64,000 nucleotides of DNA from CAZNLH01 sp964573995 (GTDB lineage Bacteria > Gemmatimonadota > CAZMKB01 > CAZNLH01). The DNA lies in NCBI GenBank assembly GCA_964573995.1, contig CAZNLH010000001.1, positions 195,922 through 259,921 of the forward strand, given 5' to 3'. Made by a program: the position numbers and the translations under genes. The notes below the pieces were generated by a model. That model saw nothing but the letters and a program-made list of their open reading frames with translations. It had not been told where the DNA came from and made no database searches. Below are positions 25,750-34,370 of this stretch, piece after piece. Position 1 is the first letter of the stretch. Every line of letters begins with the position of its first letter.

Positions 25750-26217
25750 TTATCTGAAATTTTCATCTTCGATCTCGGATATCTTTTTCAATCTCCGTTC
25801 ATGTCTGCCGCCGTTGAATGAAGTAACCAGCCAGGTATTCAGGATCTCAAGGGCCAGTTCCTTACCGGTCAGCCTCTCTCCCAAGACCAGGATATTGGAA
25901 TCATTATGCTGCCTCGACAACTTGGCTGCTTCAACTGAACAGCACGGGGCGGCACGAACGCCCCTGAACTTGTTGGCCACGATCGAAATACCTATGCCGC
26001 TGCCGCAGATAAGGATCCCGCGTAGGTTGTCTCCCCTTGAGATCCTCTCCGCAACCAGCCTGCCGAAGTCGGGGTAGTCAACCGATTCCTCGGAATCGGT
26101 TCCCAGGTCCAAGGGCGAGTAGCCGGCTTCCTTCAGGCATCGAATGATCTCACCTTTTAGACGAAAACCGGCGTGATCGGATGCAATCGGGATAACCTTG
26201 TCACCTTTAATTGTCAT
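25750..26217 (-). CDS. rpiB: Ribose-5-phosphate isomerase B
   Basis: The protein is 155 residues. RpiB/LacAB motifs are present: IASDHAGFRLK near 11-21, DLGTDSEESVDYPDF near 37, and CGSGIGISIVANKFRGVRAA near 71-90. The catalytic Cys is in PCCSVEAA near 92 and the phosphate-binding RQHNDSNILVLG near 101. It interconverts ribose 5-phosphate and ribulose 5-phosphate. The start overlaps the leucine dehydrogenase stop by four bases (ATGA). The conserved C-terminal GGRHERR follows. The terminal tail is somewhat longer than in E. coli RpiB. Confidence 0.95.
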   Translation of the reverse strand: MTIKGDKVIPIASDHAGFRLKGEIIRCLKEAGYSPLDLGTDSEESVDYPDFGRLVAERISRGDNLRGILICGSGIGISIVANKFRGVRAAPCCSVEAAKLSRQHNDSNILVLGERLTGKELALEILNTWLVTSFNGGRHERRLKKISEIEDENFR

Positions 26218-27308
26218 GGCCTCTTCAATGTCCTCTTTGTAGCAGGGGAATAAGAGCGATTCAGTGAACCGACGCGCGCAATCCGGTCTTCAGCCAGACG
26301 ATCCGCCGCCATGAACGTGGGAATGTTCTCGCTCTTCGACACCTCTATTATCCTGCCGATCGTATCGTATATTCCCCTCGCCCTCGCCATCGCCCTGTCC
26401 CGTACATATCCTTCCAACTCCGTGTAGACATTTATGAGCCCCCCCCCATTGATCACGTAATCAGGCGCGTAGAGGATGTCGAGTTTTTCGAGTTCGTATC
26501 CGTGTCTCTCTTCCGCAAGTTGGTTGTTTGCAGCACCGGCCACGATCCTTGCCTTCAACCTCGGTATCGTCTTGTCGTTCAATACGGCGCCAAGGGCGCA
26601 CGGGGCAAAGATATCCGCCTCCACGTCGTAGATCTCATCCGGGGCCACGGAAACCGCACCGAACTCCTCAATTATATGCTTTTGCCGATCTTCATAAATA
26701 TCAGTTACAATTATACTTGCTCCCACTTCGTGGAGGTGCCTGGCAAGGTGATAGCCTACGTGTCCGGCTCCCTGAACGGCAACGCGTACTCCATCCAATG
26801 AATCATCACCGAATTTTTCCTTTGCGCAGGCCTTCATTCCATGAAAGACACCATAGGCCGTGACAGGGGACGGATCACCGCTGCCGCCCAATGCCGTTGG
26901 GATTCCGGTTACGTACTTCGTCTCCATCCCGATATATTCCAGGTCTTCCACCCCGATACCTACATCTTCCGCCGTTATATATCGACCGCCAAATCCCTCT
27001 ATGAACCGCCCATGAGCACGTAACAGGGCCTCGGTCTTATTCTTCCTGGGATCCCCGATAATCACGGCCTTCCCCCCACCAAGGTTGAGGCCGGCAATCG
27101 CAGCCTTGTAAGTCATTGCCCTTGAAAGCCTCAAGACATCGGTCAGGGCCTCCCTCTCAGAACGGTAGTTCCACATCCTCGTTCCCCCCAATGAAGGCCC
27201 CAGCGTGGTGTCATGAATGGCGATAATCGCCTTTAAGCCCACCTCGTCGTCATGGCAGAAGGCGACTTGCTCGTGCCCGTATTCGACTATGTCGGGAAAG
27301 ATATCCAT
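26214..27308 (-). CDS. Leucine/branched-chain amino acid dehydrogenase
   Basis: The protein is 364 residues from the ATG at 27308 (GGAGGCTTG upstream); the frame opens seven codons earlier. Glu/Leu/Phe/Val dehydrogenase motifs are clear: IAIHDTTLGPSLGGTRMW near 31-48, catalytic Lys in MTYKAAIAGLNLGGGKAVI, and ITAEDVG. The Rossmann loop is VQGAGHVGYHLA, and the substrate region APDYVINGGGLIN is intact. The whole protein resembles Bacillus leucine dehydrogenase. It deaminates leucine, isoleucine or valine to 2-oxo acids with NAD. It sits downstream of acyl-CoA oxidation genes, which would process the CoA derivatives of these acids. Confidence 0.9.
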   Translation of the reverse strand: MDIFPDIVEYGHEQVAFCHDDEVGLKAIIAIHDTTLGPSLGGTRMWNYRSEREALTDVLRLSRAMTYKAAIAGLNLGGGKAVIIGDPRKNKTEALLRAHGRFIEGFGGRYITAEDVGIGVEDLEYIGMETKYVTGIPTALGGSGDPSPVTAYGVFHGMKACAKEKFGDDSLDGVRVAVQGAGHVGYHLARHLHEVGASIIVTDIYEDRQKHIIEEFGAVSVAPDEIYDVEADIFAPCALGAVLNDKTIPRLKARIVAGAANNQLAEERHGYELEKLDILYAPDYVINGGGLINVYTELEGYVRDRAMARARGIYDTIGRIIEVSKSENIPTFMAADRLAEDRIARVGSLNRSYSPATKRTLKRP

Positions 27309-27349
27309 CAAGCCTCCATGACTAAACACCGAAGAGCTCGTCTTTGAAA

Positions 27350-28492
27350 TTATTCCCTCAACAATGCCCGCGATATTACTATCTTCTGGATCTCTGACGT
27401 CCCCTCGTAAAGTTCGGTGACTTTTGCATCTCGGAAGAACCTCTCCACCTGATATTCCTTCATTATGCCGTATCCACCATGAATCTGAACGGCCCTTGAA
27501 GCCGCTCTTACTGCCACCCCAGACGCAAATAGTTTTGCCATCGCGGATTCATGGGGCACCTGGATCCCCATGTCGCGTTTTCTTGCCACTCGATGGGTCA
27601 GAGCGCGTGCAGCCTCGATTTCAGTGGCCATTTCCGCGATGGCAAACGAGACCCCCTGGAATTCAGAGATCGATTTCCCGAACTGCTTCCGTGTCTTGGA
27701 ATATGCAATGGAGAGTTCGAGACACCTCCTTGCTATCCCTATCGCCTGCGTCGCGATCCCCAGGCGACCACCATCCAAGCCCTTCATCGCCAGGATAAAG
27801 CCCTCCCCCTCTGCACCGAGTCGATTAGAAGACGGGACCTTGCAATTTTCGAAGACGACTTCAACCGTGCTGGAAGACCGGATCCCGAGTTTTCTCTCTC
27901 GCTTCCCGATATTGAGTCCCGGGCTTTCCCTCTCCACGAGAAATGCGCTGATCCCCCGGGCGCCTCCGCCTTCAGATGTCCTCGCCATTACCAGGAACAG
28001 GTCCGCCACACCGCCAGTCGTCACAAATATCTTGGTTCCGTTCAGCAGATAAGAGTCTCCCTCTCTCCTCGCGGTGGTCGAGATGGAGGCGGCATCGCTG
28101 CCGGCATGCGGCTCAGTCAGGGCGAAGGAAGCGAGTTTCTCTCCCCTCGCCATCGGGACCAGGAACGCCTGTTTCTGATACTCCGTACCGAAATCGAGTA
28201 CCATGGAGGTGGGAAGAGAGTTTTGAACGGACATCGCCACCGCCGTGGAAGGGTCAACGGCGCTGATCTCCTCCAAAGCAATAAGGTAGGTGAGCGTGCC
28301 GGTTCCTATCCCCCCGTGGCGCTCCGGAACCATCATCCCGAGGAAGCCGAGCCTGCCGAGTTTCAACAAGGCCTCACGGGATTCGAATTCGTCTTCGTCC
28401 CACTTCTCGAGGTAAGGAGCGAGTTCTTTTTCGGCGAATTCCCTCGCCGTCCTCCTTATCATCCTCTGTTCTTCAGTGTACTCCGATATCAA
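27350..28492 (-). CDS. Acyl-CoA dehydrogenase (short/branched-chain type), copy 1
   Basis: The protein is 380 residues. FAD-dependent acyl-CoA dehydrogenase motifs are present: FALTEPHAGSDA near 133, FVTTGG near 161, KQFGKSISEFQ near 268 and IHGGYGIMKEY near 341. The catalytic base is the Glu in LYEGTSEIQ near 366, typical of short-chain and butyryl-CoA enzymes. It forms the 2,3-enoyl-CoA. The frame starts at TTG with GAGG close upstream; the next Met is internal to the first helix, so TTG is likely. It lies 46 bases after the 3-hydroxyacyl-CoA dehydrogenase gene. An electron transfer flavoprotein is needed but not encoded here. Confidence 0.93.
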   Translation of the reverse strand: MISEYTEEQRMIRRTAREFAEKELAPYLEKWDEDEFESREALLKLGRLGFLGMMVPERHGGIGTGTLTYLIALEEISAVDPSTAVAMSVQNSLPTSMVLDFGTEYQKQAFLVPMARGEKLASFALTEPHAGSDAASISTTARREGDSYLLNGTKIFVTTGGVADLFLVMARTSEGGGARGISAFLVERESPGLNIGKRERKLGIRSSSTVEVVFENCKVPSSNRLGAEGEGFILAMKGLDGGRLGIATQAIGIARRCLELSIAYSKTRKQFGKSISEFQGVSFAIAEMATEIEAARALTHRVARKRDMGIQVPHESAMAKLFASGVAVRAASRAVQIHGGYGIMKEYQVERFFRDAKVTELYEGTSEIQKIVISRALLRE

Positions 28493-28538
28493 CCTAGCCT
28501 CGACCGGATCCGATTATCCCGCCTCGATTATCTACTCC

Positions 28539-29387
28539 CTAATACGTGTAAAAACCAATCCCCGTCTTCCTCCCAAGCCGGCCGGCCGCCGTCATCTTCC
28601 TCAACAGCGGGCACGGGCGATACTTTGGGTCGCCTGTATCCCGGTAGAGCACCTCCAGTATATCGAGACATACGTCGAGCCCGATGAGATCGGCGAGCGC
28701 GAGGGGTCCCATCGGATGGGACATCCCAAGGTGCATTACCGTATCAATCGCCTCCTTTTCCGCCACTCCCTCCATCAGGCAGAAAACGGCCTCGTTTATC
28801 ATCGGCATCAGGATACGATTGGATACGAAGCCGGGGGAATCATTCACCACCACCGGCGTCTTGTCCATGAACTTGGAGAGATCAACCATGGAATCAACCG
28901 TCTCTGCGGACGTGTCCAAGCCCTTGATCACCTCTACCAAGGCCATAACCGGGACCGGGTTCATAAAATGCAAGCCTACCACCTTCTTAGGTCGCCCGGT
29001 CTTGGCCCCGATTTCAGTGATCGATATCGAGGACGTGTTAGAGGCCAGGATACAATCGTCTCTACAGAGGCCGTCGAGTTTACCGAACAGGTCAAACTTT
29101 GCCCCTTTTTCCTCGACTACGGCCTCGACTACGATCGCACAATCACCGACCAGTCCCAGATCGACCGTCGGGTGAATCAATCGCAGGGTTTCATCCCGCT
29201 CTTCCTCCGATATGACCCCCTTCTTTACCTGCCTGGAAAGATTCTTCTTGATCCTCTCAACCGCTCGATCCAGGAACTCTTCTTTCAGGTCAATCAGGGA
29301 TACATCTATCCCGTGCAGTGCCATGACGTGCGCAATCCCCGATCCCATCGTCCCCGCCCCTACAACTGCTCCACGTTTCCAATCCAT
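28539..29387 (-). CDS. hbd: 3-hydroxybutyryl-CoA dehydrogenase
   Basis: The protein is 282 residues. The NAD-binding VVGAGTMGSGIAHVMALHG is at 8-26. Catalytic His and Glu lie in LHFMNPVPVMALVEVI near 138, with SNTSS near 115 and NDSPGFVSNRIL near 185. It oxidises 3-hydroxyacyl-CoA to 3-oxoacyl-CoA, or works in reverse in butyrate-type pathways. GGAGGAGAT lies before the ATG. It is 14 bases after the thiolase gene. The length is that of single-domain Hbd enzymes, not the fused FadB type. Confidence 0.95.
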   Translation of the reverse strand: MDWKRGAVVGAGTMGSGIAHVMALHGIDVSLIDLKEEFLDRAVERIKKNLSRQVKKGVISEEERDETLRLIHPTVDLGLVGDCAIVVEAVVEEKGAKFDLFGKLDGLCRDDCILASNTSSISITEIGAKTGRPKKVVGLHFMNPVPVMALVEVIKGLDTSAETVDSMVDLSKFMDKTPVVVNDSPGFVSNRILMPMINEAVFCLMEGVAEKEAIDTVMHLGMSHPMGPLALADLIGLDVCLDILEVLYRDTGDPKYRPCPLLRKMTAAGRLGRKTGIGFYTY

Positions 29388-29401
29388 GGGTATCTCCTCC
29401 T

Positions 29402-30592
29402 TTAATTCATCTCCACGCTCAGTGCCACGGCGTTACCCCCGCCAAGGCACAGCGTCGCCAGCCCCCGGCGACCGCCCCTGTCCTTCATTGCATATAGAAG
29501 CGTAGTCAGTATCCTTGCCCCGCTGGCGCCTATCGGATGGCCCAGGGCCACAGCGCCACCGTTGACGTTGACACGGTCCCAATCCCACCCCAGTTCTCTG
29601 CCATCCACTATGGCTTGCGCGGAGAAGGCCTCGTTCGCCTCGATCAGGTCAAAGTCGTCTATCTTGAGGCCGGTCATTTCCATCAGGCTTCGTACCGCCA
29701 GGACAGGGGCATAAAACAGCATCTCAGGTTCCGTTCCACTGGTCGTGTATGCGGTGATTCTTGCAAGGGGGGCAATCCCCTTTTGAGCGGCCATCTCCTC
29801 TGACATGATGACAAGTGCCGAGGCTCCGTCGTTCAAACCGGGGGAGTTCCCCGCCGTCACCGTTCCGTCTTTCTGAAAGGCGGGCTTCAGTGCCGCCAAT
29901 TTTTCCATTGAAGTGTCTGCACGGGGGGATTCATCGGTATCAATCGTGACCATATCCGCCCTCTTGCGGGGGACCTTGACGGGGACGATTTCCCCCTTGA
30001 ACCTCCCTTCCCTTATGGCCCTGACTGCCTTTTGGTGGCTTTGCAGGGCAAACTGGTCCTGATCCTCTCGCGTTACGTTGAACTTTTCTGCAATCAACTC
30101 GGCGTGATTGCCCATGTGCACATCGGCAAAAGAACACCACAGACCATCCCTGATCATGACATCTATGATCTTCTTGTGGCCGAATTTCAGGCCCGCTCTG
30201 GCGCCTTCGATGATAAAGGGAGCGTTGCTCATGCTCTCCATCCCACCCGCCACGGCGCACCTGATATCACCGGCCTTTATTGCCTGAGCAGCAAGCATAA
30301 CCGCCTTAAGGCCCGAACCGCAGACTTTATTTATCGTCACCGCGGGGACTGTTGCCAGGAGGCCCCCCTTGAGCGCCGCCTGGCGGGCCGGCGCTTGTCC
30401 TACACCGGCCTGGAGGACATTTCCCATTATCACTTCGTCCACTTCTTCGGGACCAATACCGGCGCGCTGGATCACCTCCGCTACAACGACTCCACCCAGA
30501 TCCGTGGCTCGCATAGCTGAGAGGCCTCCAAGGAATCGACCGATTGCCGTCCGACAACCACTAACTATAACGGGTGTCTTGTCCCTGGACAT
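29402..30592 (-). CDS. Acetyl-CoA C-acetyltransferase (thiolase)
   Basis: The protein is 396 residues. The nucleophilic Cys is in INKVCGSGLKAV near 85-96, the His in GGAVALGHPIGASG near 342-355, and the second Cys in LCLGGGNAVAL near 382. ANEAFSAQ is intact. It cleaves 3-oxoacyl-CoA or condenses acetyl-CoA. AAAGGAG precedes the ATG. It lies between the broken enoyl-CoA hydratase and hbd genes, completing a beta-oxidation set. Length and motifs are standard for biosynthetic/degradative thiolase II. Confidence 0.95.
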   Translation of the reverse strand: MSRDKTPVIVSGCRTAIGRFLGGLSAMRATDLGGVVVAEVIQRAGIGPEEVDEVIMGNVLQAGVGQAPARQAALKGGLLATVPAVTINKVCGSGLKAVMLAAQAIKAGDIRCAVAGGMESMSNAPFIIEGARAGLKFGHKKIIDVMIRDGLWCSFADVHMGNHAELIAEKFNVTREDQDQFALQSHQKAVRAIREGRFKGEIVPVKVPRKRADMVTIDTDESPRADTSMEKLAALKPAFQKDGTVTAGNSPGLNDGASALVIMSEEMAAQKGIAPLARITAYTTSGTEPEMLFYAPVLAVRSLMEMTGLKIDDFDLIEANEAFSAQAIVDGRELGWDWDRVNVNGGAVALGHPIGASGARILTTLLYAMKDRGGRRGLATLCLGGGNAVALSVEMN

Positions 30593-30652
30593 ATCGAACT
30601 CCTTTCCTCTGATTTGTGAATCAATAACTTATGAGGGGAGAAGGTCACAATA

Positions 30653-31513
30653 TCATCCATCATGTTTCATCTCGTCACTTCCACGAGTCCGCCAGCGAGG
30701 GGCCTTCTTCTCCTGGAAGGCCCTGATCCCGATCGCAGGTTCATCCGTGGCAAACGATCGGCTGAATAGGCGAGATTCCTCACGTAGTCCTTTTTCCGGG
30801 GGCCTGCTCCATGACAGGTGTATCGCCTTCTTGGCAAGCAACTGTGCTGTGGGCGCGCAACGGACCAGGCCTTCGACGTATTCCATCACCCTTTCCTCGA
30901 ACTCCTTGTGAGGGAAAATCCGGCTGACAAGATTTATCTCCAGGGCACGCTGCGCATCGATTATCTCCCCCGAAAGGATAAGGTCCATAGCCAGGCCTGA
31001 GCCCACAATCCTCGACAACCTCTGTGTTGCGCCGAAGCCGGGCATGATACCAAGTGTCACCTCTGGTTAGCCGATCTTCATGCGATCCGATCCGATCCTG
31101 ATATCGCATGCCAGGGCGAGTTCAGAGGCCCCTCCAAAGGCAAACCCGTTGATTGCCGCCACCGTGACGGGTTCCATATCCTCGAGCATTGAACATATCT
31201 CATGGCCGCGACGCGAGAGTGCGTGGGCTTCATCGACCGATAGACCGATTATCTCATCGAGCGAAACCCCGGCGGCGAAGGACCTCCCCCTCCCGGTGAT
31301 CACGACGACGCGGAACTTTCCCTCGTTAGAGGTAAGATGAAGGACGTCGCGGAGTTCCAGGAGGGTACGCACCCGGATCCTGTTCATATCCCGCTCGCGG
31401 TCGAAGCATATCGTACGAACGACGTCCTCGTCCTCCACCAGGATGTCCTGATAGGCCGATGGATTCACGTTATCATCCTCCCCGGAGATCCCCTCCGGCG
31501 TTGTGGAGATCAC
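30653..31513 (-). pseudogene. Enoyl-CoA hydratase interrupted by an in-frame TAA
   Basis: The frame 31513-30653 encodes a complete crotonase of 286 codons except for a single TAA at 31069-31067. The residues around it read KIG-stop-PEVTLG, so the stop stands exactly where crotonases have Gln in the GQPE motif; CAA to TAA is one transition. Both halves look intact. The first carries the oxyanion segment GRGRSFAAGVSLDE and FGGASELALACD. The second carries the catalytic Glu of PEV and PGFGATQRLSRIVG. It is a fresh nonsense mutation, a sequencing error or readthrough. The start is GTG with a weak ribosome binding site. The gene sits between an acyl-CoA dehydrogenase and the thiolase, where a hydratase is expected. 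Confidence 0.85.
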
Positions 31514-31549
31514 GCTGCTCTCAGAAAAGAAGGTCTTCTCGGCGTGCTA

Positions 31550-32692
31550 TCAACCTTCTCTGCCCATCACCTTTCGCGCGATTATAACCCTTTGGATCTC
31601 GCTCGTGCCCTCGCCGATCTCACAGATCTTGGCATCCCGCATGTATCTCTCTACCGGATAGTCCTTGATGTAACCATAGCCCCCATGGATCTGGATGGCC
31701 TCGGATGCGGCCCTGGTGGCCAATTCGGAGCAGAACAATTTGGCGCACGCAGCCTCCTTGCCGTGAGGTTTGCCCTGGTCTCGAAGCCTGGCGGCGTTAT
31801 ATGTGAGCAGGCGCCCAGCCTCCACACCCATGACCATGTCCGCTATCTTGAAACGGATCGCCTGGAAATGCCCGATCGTCTTTCCAAACTGTTTTCTCTC
31901 GGCCGAGTAAGAGAGAGCGGCCTCAAGGGCGGCCTCCGCTATACCAAGCGACAGCGCTGCTATGCTTATTCTTCCGCCTTCGAGTGCCTGCATATTTTGC
32001 TTGAAACCCTCACCTTCAACCCCCAACAGGTTGGCCACCGGGACTTCAGCATCCTCCATTGTAATCTGGCGTGTATCCGAGCCTCTCCATCCCATCTTGT
32101 TCTCTTTCTTACCAACGTGAAATCCCCTGGTCCCTTTTTCCACTATAAAGGTCGTAATTCCGGAGATACCATTGCCGTCACCCACGCGCGCGCTAACGAT
32201 AAAGACATCCGCCACACCGGCATTGGTGCAGAACATCTTGGAGCCGTTCAGGATGTAATAATCCCCGTCCTTCACGGCCGTGCTCTCAGTTGAACCTACG
32301 TCAGAACCGGCGTTCGGTTCGGTCATGGCGAAGGCGCCGAGTTTCTCGCCCTTGGCCAGCGGAACGAGATATTTCTCCTTCTGTTCATCGCTCCCGAAGA
32401 GGTTGATTGGCCCGGAGCCGATAGATGTATGAGCAGCCATGGTTACTGCCGTGGAGGCACAGGCCTTTGCAATCTCTTCAACCGCTATTGCGTATGTCAA
32501 TTCGTCAAACCCACCGCCGCCCCATCTCTCCTCGAAGGGGATCCCCATCAATCCCAACTTTCCCATCTTTCTGATATTGTCCCATGGAAATTCCCCGGTT
32601 TCATCGATCTCCGCGGCCTTTGCAGCAACATGGTCCCTCGCAAAGTTCCGGACCATGTCCCTTACCATCTGTTGTTCATCCGTTAATTCCAT
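31550..32692 (-). CDS. Acyl-CoA dehydrogenase, copy 2
   Basis: The protein is 380 residues. Motifs are FAMTEPNAGSDVGS near 126, FCTNAGVAD near 160, RKQFGKTIGHFQ near 267 and IHGGYGYIKDYPVERYMRDAKI near 340. The catalytic Glu is in IGEGTSEIQR near 365. It resembles short-chain acyl-CoA or 2-methylbutyryl-CoA dehydrogenases. AGGAAAAGG precedes the ATG. It is the first gene of a likely eight-gene transcript running through enoyl-CoA hydratase, thiolase, hbd, copy 1, leucine dehydrogenase, rpiB and yigZ. A promoter lies about 105 bases upstream. Confidence 0.94.
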   Translation of the reverse strand: MELTDEQQMVRDMVRNFARDHVAAKAAEIDETGEFPWDNIRKMGKLGLMGIPFEERWGGGGFDELTYAIAVEEIAKACASTAVTMAAHTSIGSGPINLFGSDEQKEKYLVPLAKGEKLGAFAMTEPNAGSDVGSTESTAVKDGDYYILNGSKMFCTNAGVADVFIVSARVGDGNGISGITTFIVEKGTRGFHVGKKENKMGWRGSDTRQITMEDAEVPVANLLGVEGEGFKQNMQALEGGRISIAALSLGIAEAALEAALSYSAERKQFGKTIGHFQAIRFKIADMVMGVEAGRLLTYNAARLRDQGKPHGKEAACAKLFCSELATRAASEAIQIHGGYGYIKDYPVERYMRDAKICEIGEGTSEIQRVIIARKVMGREG

Positions 32693-32796
32693 TTCGATCC
32701 TTTTCCTGAGTAACCATCCCTAATTTCATAGATACCAAGCGAATCAGCGGCCTTGCGTGCCACCTCTTGCGCATAGATCCATCCATCATCCATTGT

Positions 32797-32825
32797 AATT
32801 TAATGAGAGGACCCCAAAATATCAA
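32797..32825 (-). promoter_or_regulatory. Sigma-70-type promoter of the acyl-CoA oxidation operon
   Basis: TTGATA at 32825-32820, a 17-base spacer and TAAATT at 32802-32797 on the minus strand, about 105 bases before the acyl-CoA dehydrogenase start. The leader is otherwise without recognised features. Confidence 0.55.
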
Positions 32826-32922
32826 CATGAACAGGGGATCGACATTGTGAAAGAGGGCCCCTAGCAAAGGGTCCTTGAAGAAAGAGTGATATTTGCCGGT
32901 TCAAGCGCTCGACCCGGACTTA

Positions 32923-33339
32923 CTAATACTCCTGCCCCGCATCCATCTCCTCGACCGCCTCCTTAATGTACTCTATTATGTCCGAAGTGTTCGTTCCAGG
33001 GCCAAAGAGCCTTCCTATCCCCATATCGTAGAGCGCCTTCCGGTCCTCCTCCGGGATGATCCCCCCTCCGGTAATCAGGATGTGAGAGGCCTTCTTCTCT
33101 TCAAGTAGTTCCTTCACTCGGGGGAAGATGGTCATGTGAGCACCGGACAGTATCGATATGGCCACCACATCGACATCCTCCTGGATCGCTGTCTCGACGA
33201 TCATCTCAGGGGTCTGGTGCAACCCGCCGTATATGACCTCCATCCCGCCATCCCTTAGAGCGCTTGCAACGACCTTCGCTCCCCTGTCATGCCCGTCCAG
33301 GCCGGCCTTGGTAACCAAGACCCTGATTCTTTTATTCAT
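32923..33339 (-). CDS. Methylmalonyl-CoA mutase small subunit (B12-binding domain)
   Basis: The protein is 138 residues from the ATG at 33339 (GAGGAGAG upstream); the open frame starts five codons earlier. It is a stand-alone cobalamin-binding fold. The DGHDRGAK motif at about 17-24 carries the cobalt-ligating His, followed by SILSGAHM near 70 and ITGGGIIP near 93. It matches the C-terminal/small subunit of methylmalonyl-CoA or isobutyryl-CoA mutases. The catalytic large subunit is not in the window. It overlaps no gene but begins 11 bases after meaB ends. B12 would come through salvage, for example via the riboswitch-controlled locus at 58-64 kb. Confidence 0.92.
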   Translation of the reverse strand: MNKRIRVLVTKAGLDGHDRGAKVVASALRDGGMEVIYGGLHQTPEMIVETAIQEDVDVVAISILSGAHMTIFPRVKELLEEKKASHILITGGGIIPEEDRKALYDMGIGRLFGPGTNTSDIIEYIKEAVEEMDAGQEY

Positions 33340-33350
33340 CTTGACTCTCC

Positions 33351-34313
33351 TCAATGCATCAGCCCCAGGTCCTTCATGATCATGTCCGCCACTCGATAGG
33401 GAGTCGTCTCGTCATGCATGATCCGATCAATCAGGCCGTCAATCTCGTGATAATCACGGAGATTGCCGTTGATTAACTCCTCAATCCGTCTCTCGATGAT
33501 CCGCATGATGTGATCCTTGACGCGTTTCCTGCGCCCGGCTTCCAGAGCCTCCCCCTCGCTAAGATAACTCCAGTGTTCTTCCAGCGTGCGCTTCAGGATA
33601 TCAATGCCGTCTCCGGAAGAAGACGTTGTCTGGATGACCTTTTCACGCCATTTAGAGTGATCGTCGCGCATATCAAGGATCTCCTCGATATTGGCGGCAA
33701 GGGCATCAGCGCCGGAACGATCGGACTTGTTCACGACGAGTATATCGGCGATCTCCAGGAGGCCGGCCTTCAGAATCTGTATACTATCGCCAGACTCCGG
33801 CACCAAGATGACAACTGTGCTGTCGGCTTGGGAGGCTATGTCCAGCTCCGATTGCCCAACGCCCACCGTCTCTATCATGATGATATCGAAGCCGAACGCC
33901 TCAAGGACGTGTATTACCTCTTCGGTCATTGCCGTTAGCCCTCCCACGCTGCCTCTCGTCGCCAGGCTCCTTATGTAGATCCCCGGATCAAGGTTGAGCC
34001 TGGACATCCTTATCCTGTCGCCCAACAAGGCGCCACCTGAAAAGGGGCTGCTTGGATCGATTGCCACTATTCCTACCGTGCGGTCGTCCTCCCTGAACGA
34101 CATGGCCAGTTTCTCAACAGTGGTACTCTTCCCCGCCCCCGGTGGCCCGGTGACACCTATCCGCCACGTCCTTTCATGCATCTTGTGGATATCATGCAGG
34201 ACATCCTCGAACCCATCCTCCTGATTCTCGACCAGAGTGATCACCCTTGCCAGGGCCATGCGGTCGCCGGCCCTGAACCTGTCGACCAATCTGCTCCGAC
34301 TCCAACGAGACAA
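33351..34313 (-). CDS. meaB: MeaB/ArgK-type GTPase, mutase chaperone
   Basis: The protein is 320 residues. The P-loop GPPGAGKST is near 57-65. Switch and base-recognition elements include AIDPSSPFSGGALLGDRIRM near 86, ETVGVGQSE near 149 and VNKSD near 195. MeaB proteins gate cobalamin loading and protect methylmalonyl-CoA mutase. The start is TTG with GGAGAGG five bases upstream; the first ATG is 18 codons in. It directly precedes the B12-binding mutase subunit, which supports its role. An ArgK-like kinase function is an outdated annotation of the same family. Confidence 0.94.
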   Translation of the reverse strand: MSRWSRSRLVDRFRAGDRMALARVITLVENQEDGFEDVLHDIHKMHERTWRIGVTGPPGAGKSTTVEKLAMSFREDDRTVGIVAIDPSSPFSGGALLGDRIRMSRLNLDPGIYIRSLATRGSVGGLTAMTEEVIHVLEAFGFDIIMIETVGVGQSELDIASQADSTVVILVPESGDSIQILKAGLLEIADILVVNKSDRSGADALAANIEEILDMRDDHSKWREKVIQTTSSSGDGIDILKRTLEEHWSYLSEGEALEAGRRKRVKDHIMRIIERRIEELINGNLRDYHEIDGLIDRIMHDETTPYRVADMIMKDLGLMH

Positions 34314-34370
34314 GTATCCTCTCCTTCTCCCACATTCAGACCCAGGACTCTCCGGTTCACGGCCCGGCGG

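Noticed and set aside
27551..28687. 378-codon plus-strand frame opposite the acyl-CoA dehydrogenase and hbd
   Set aside because: It spans two well-supported minus-strand genes and shows no domain.
30653..31513. Recoding of TAA as Gln or another amino acid
   Set aside because: Several other genes in the window use TAA as their natural stop (for example gap and plsX), and no recoding signal is visible, so a mutation or read error is simpler.
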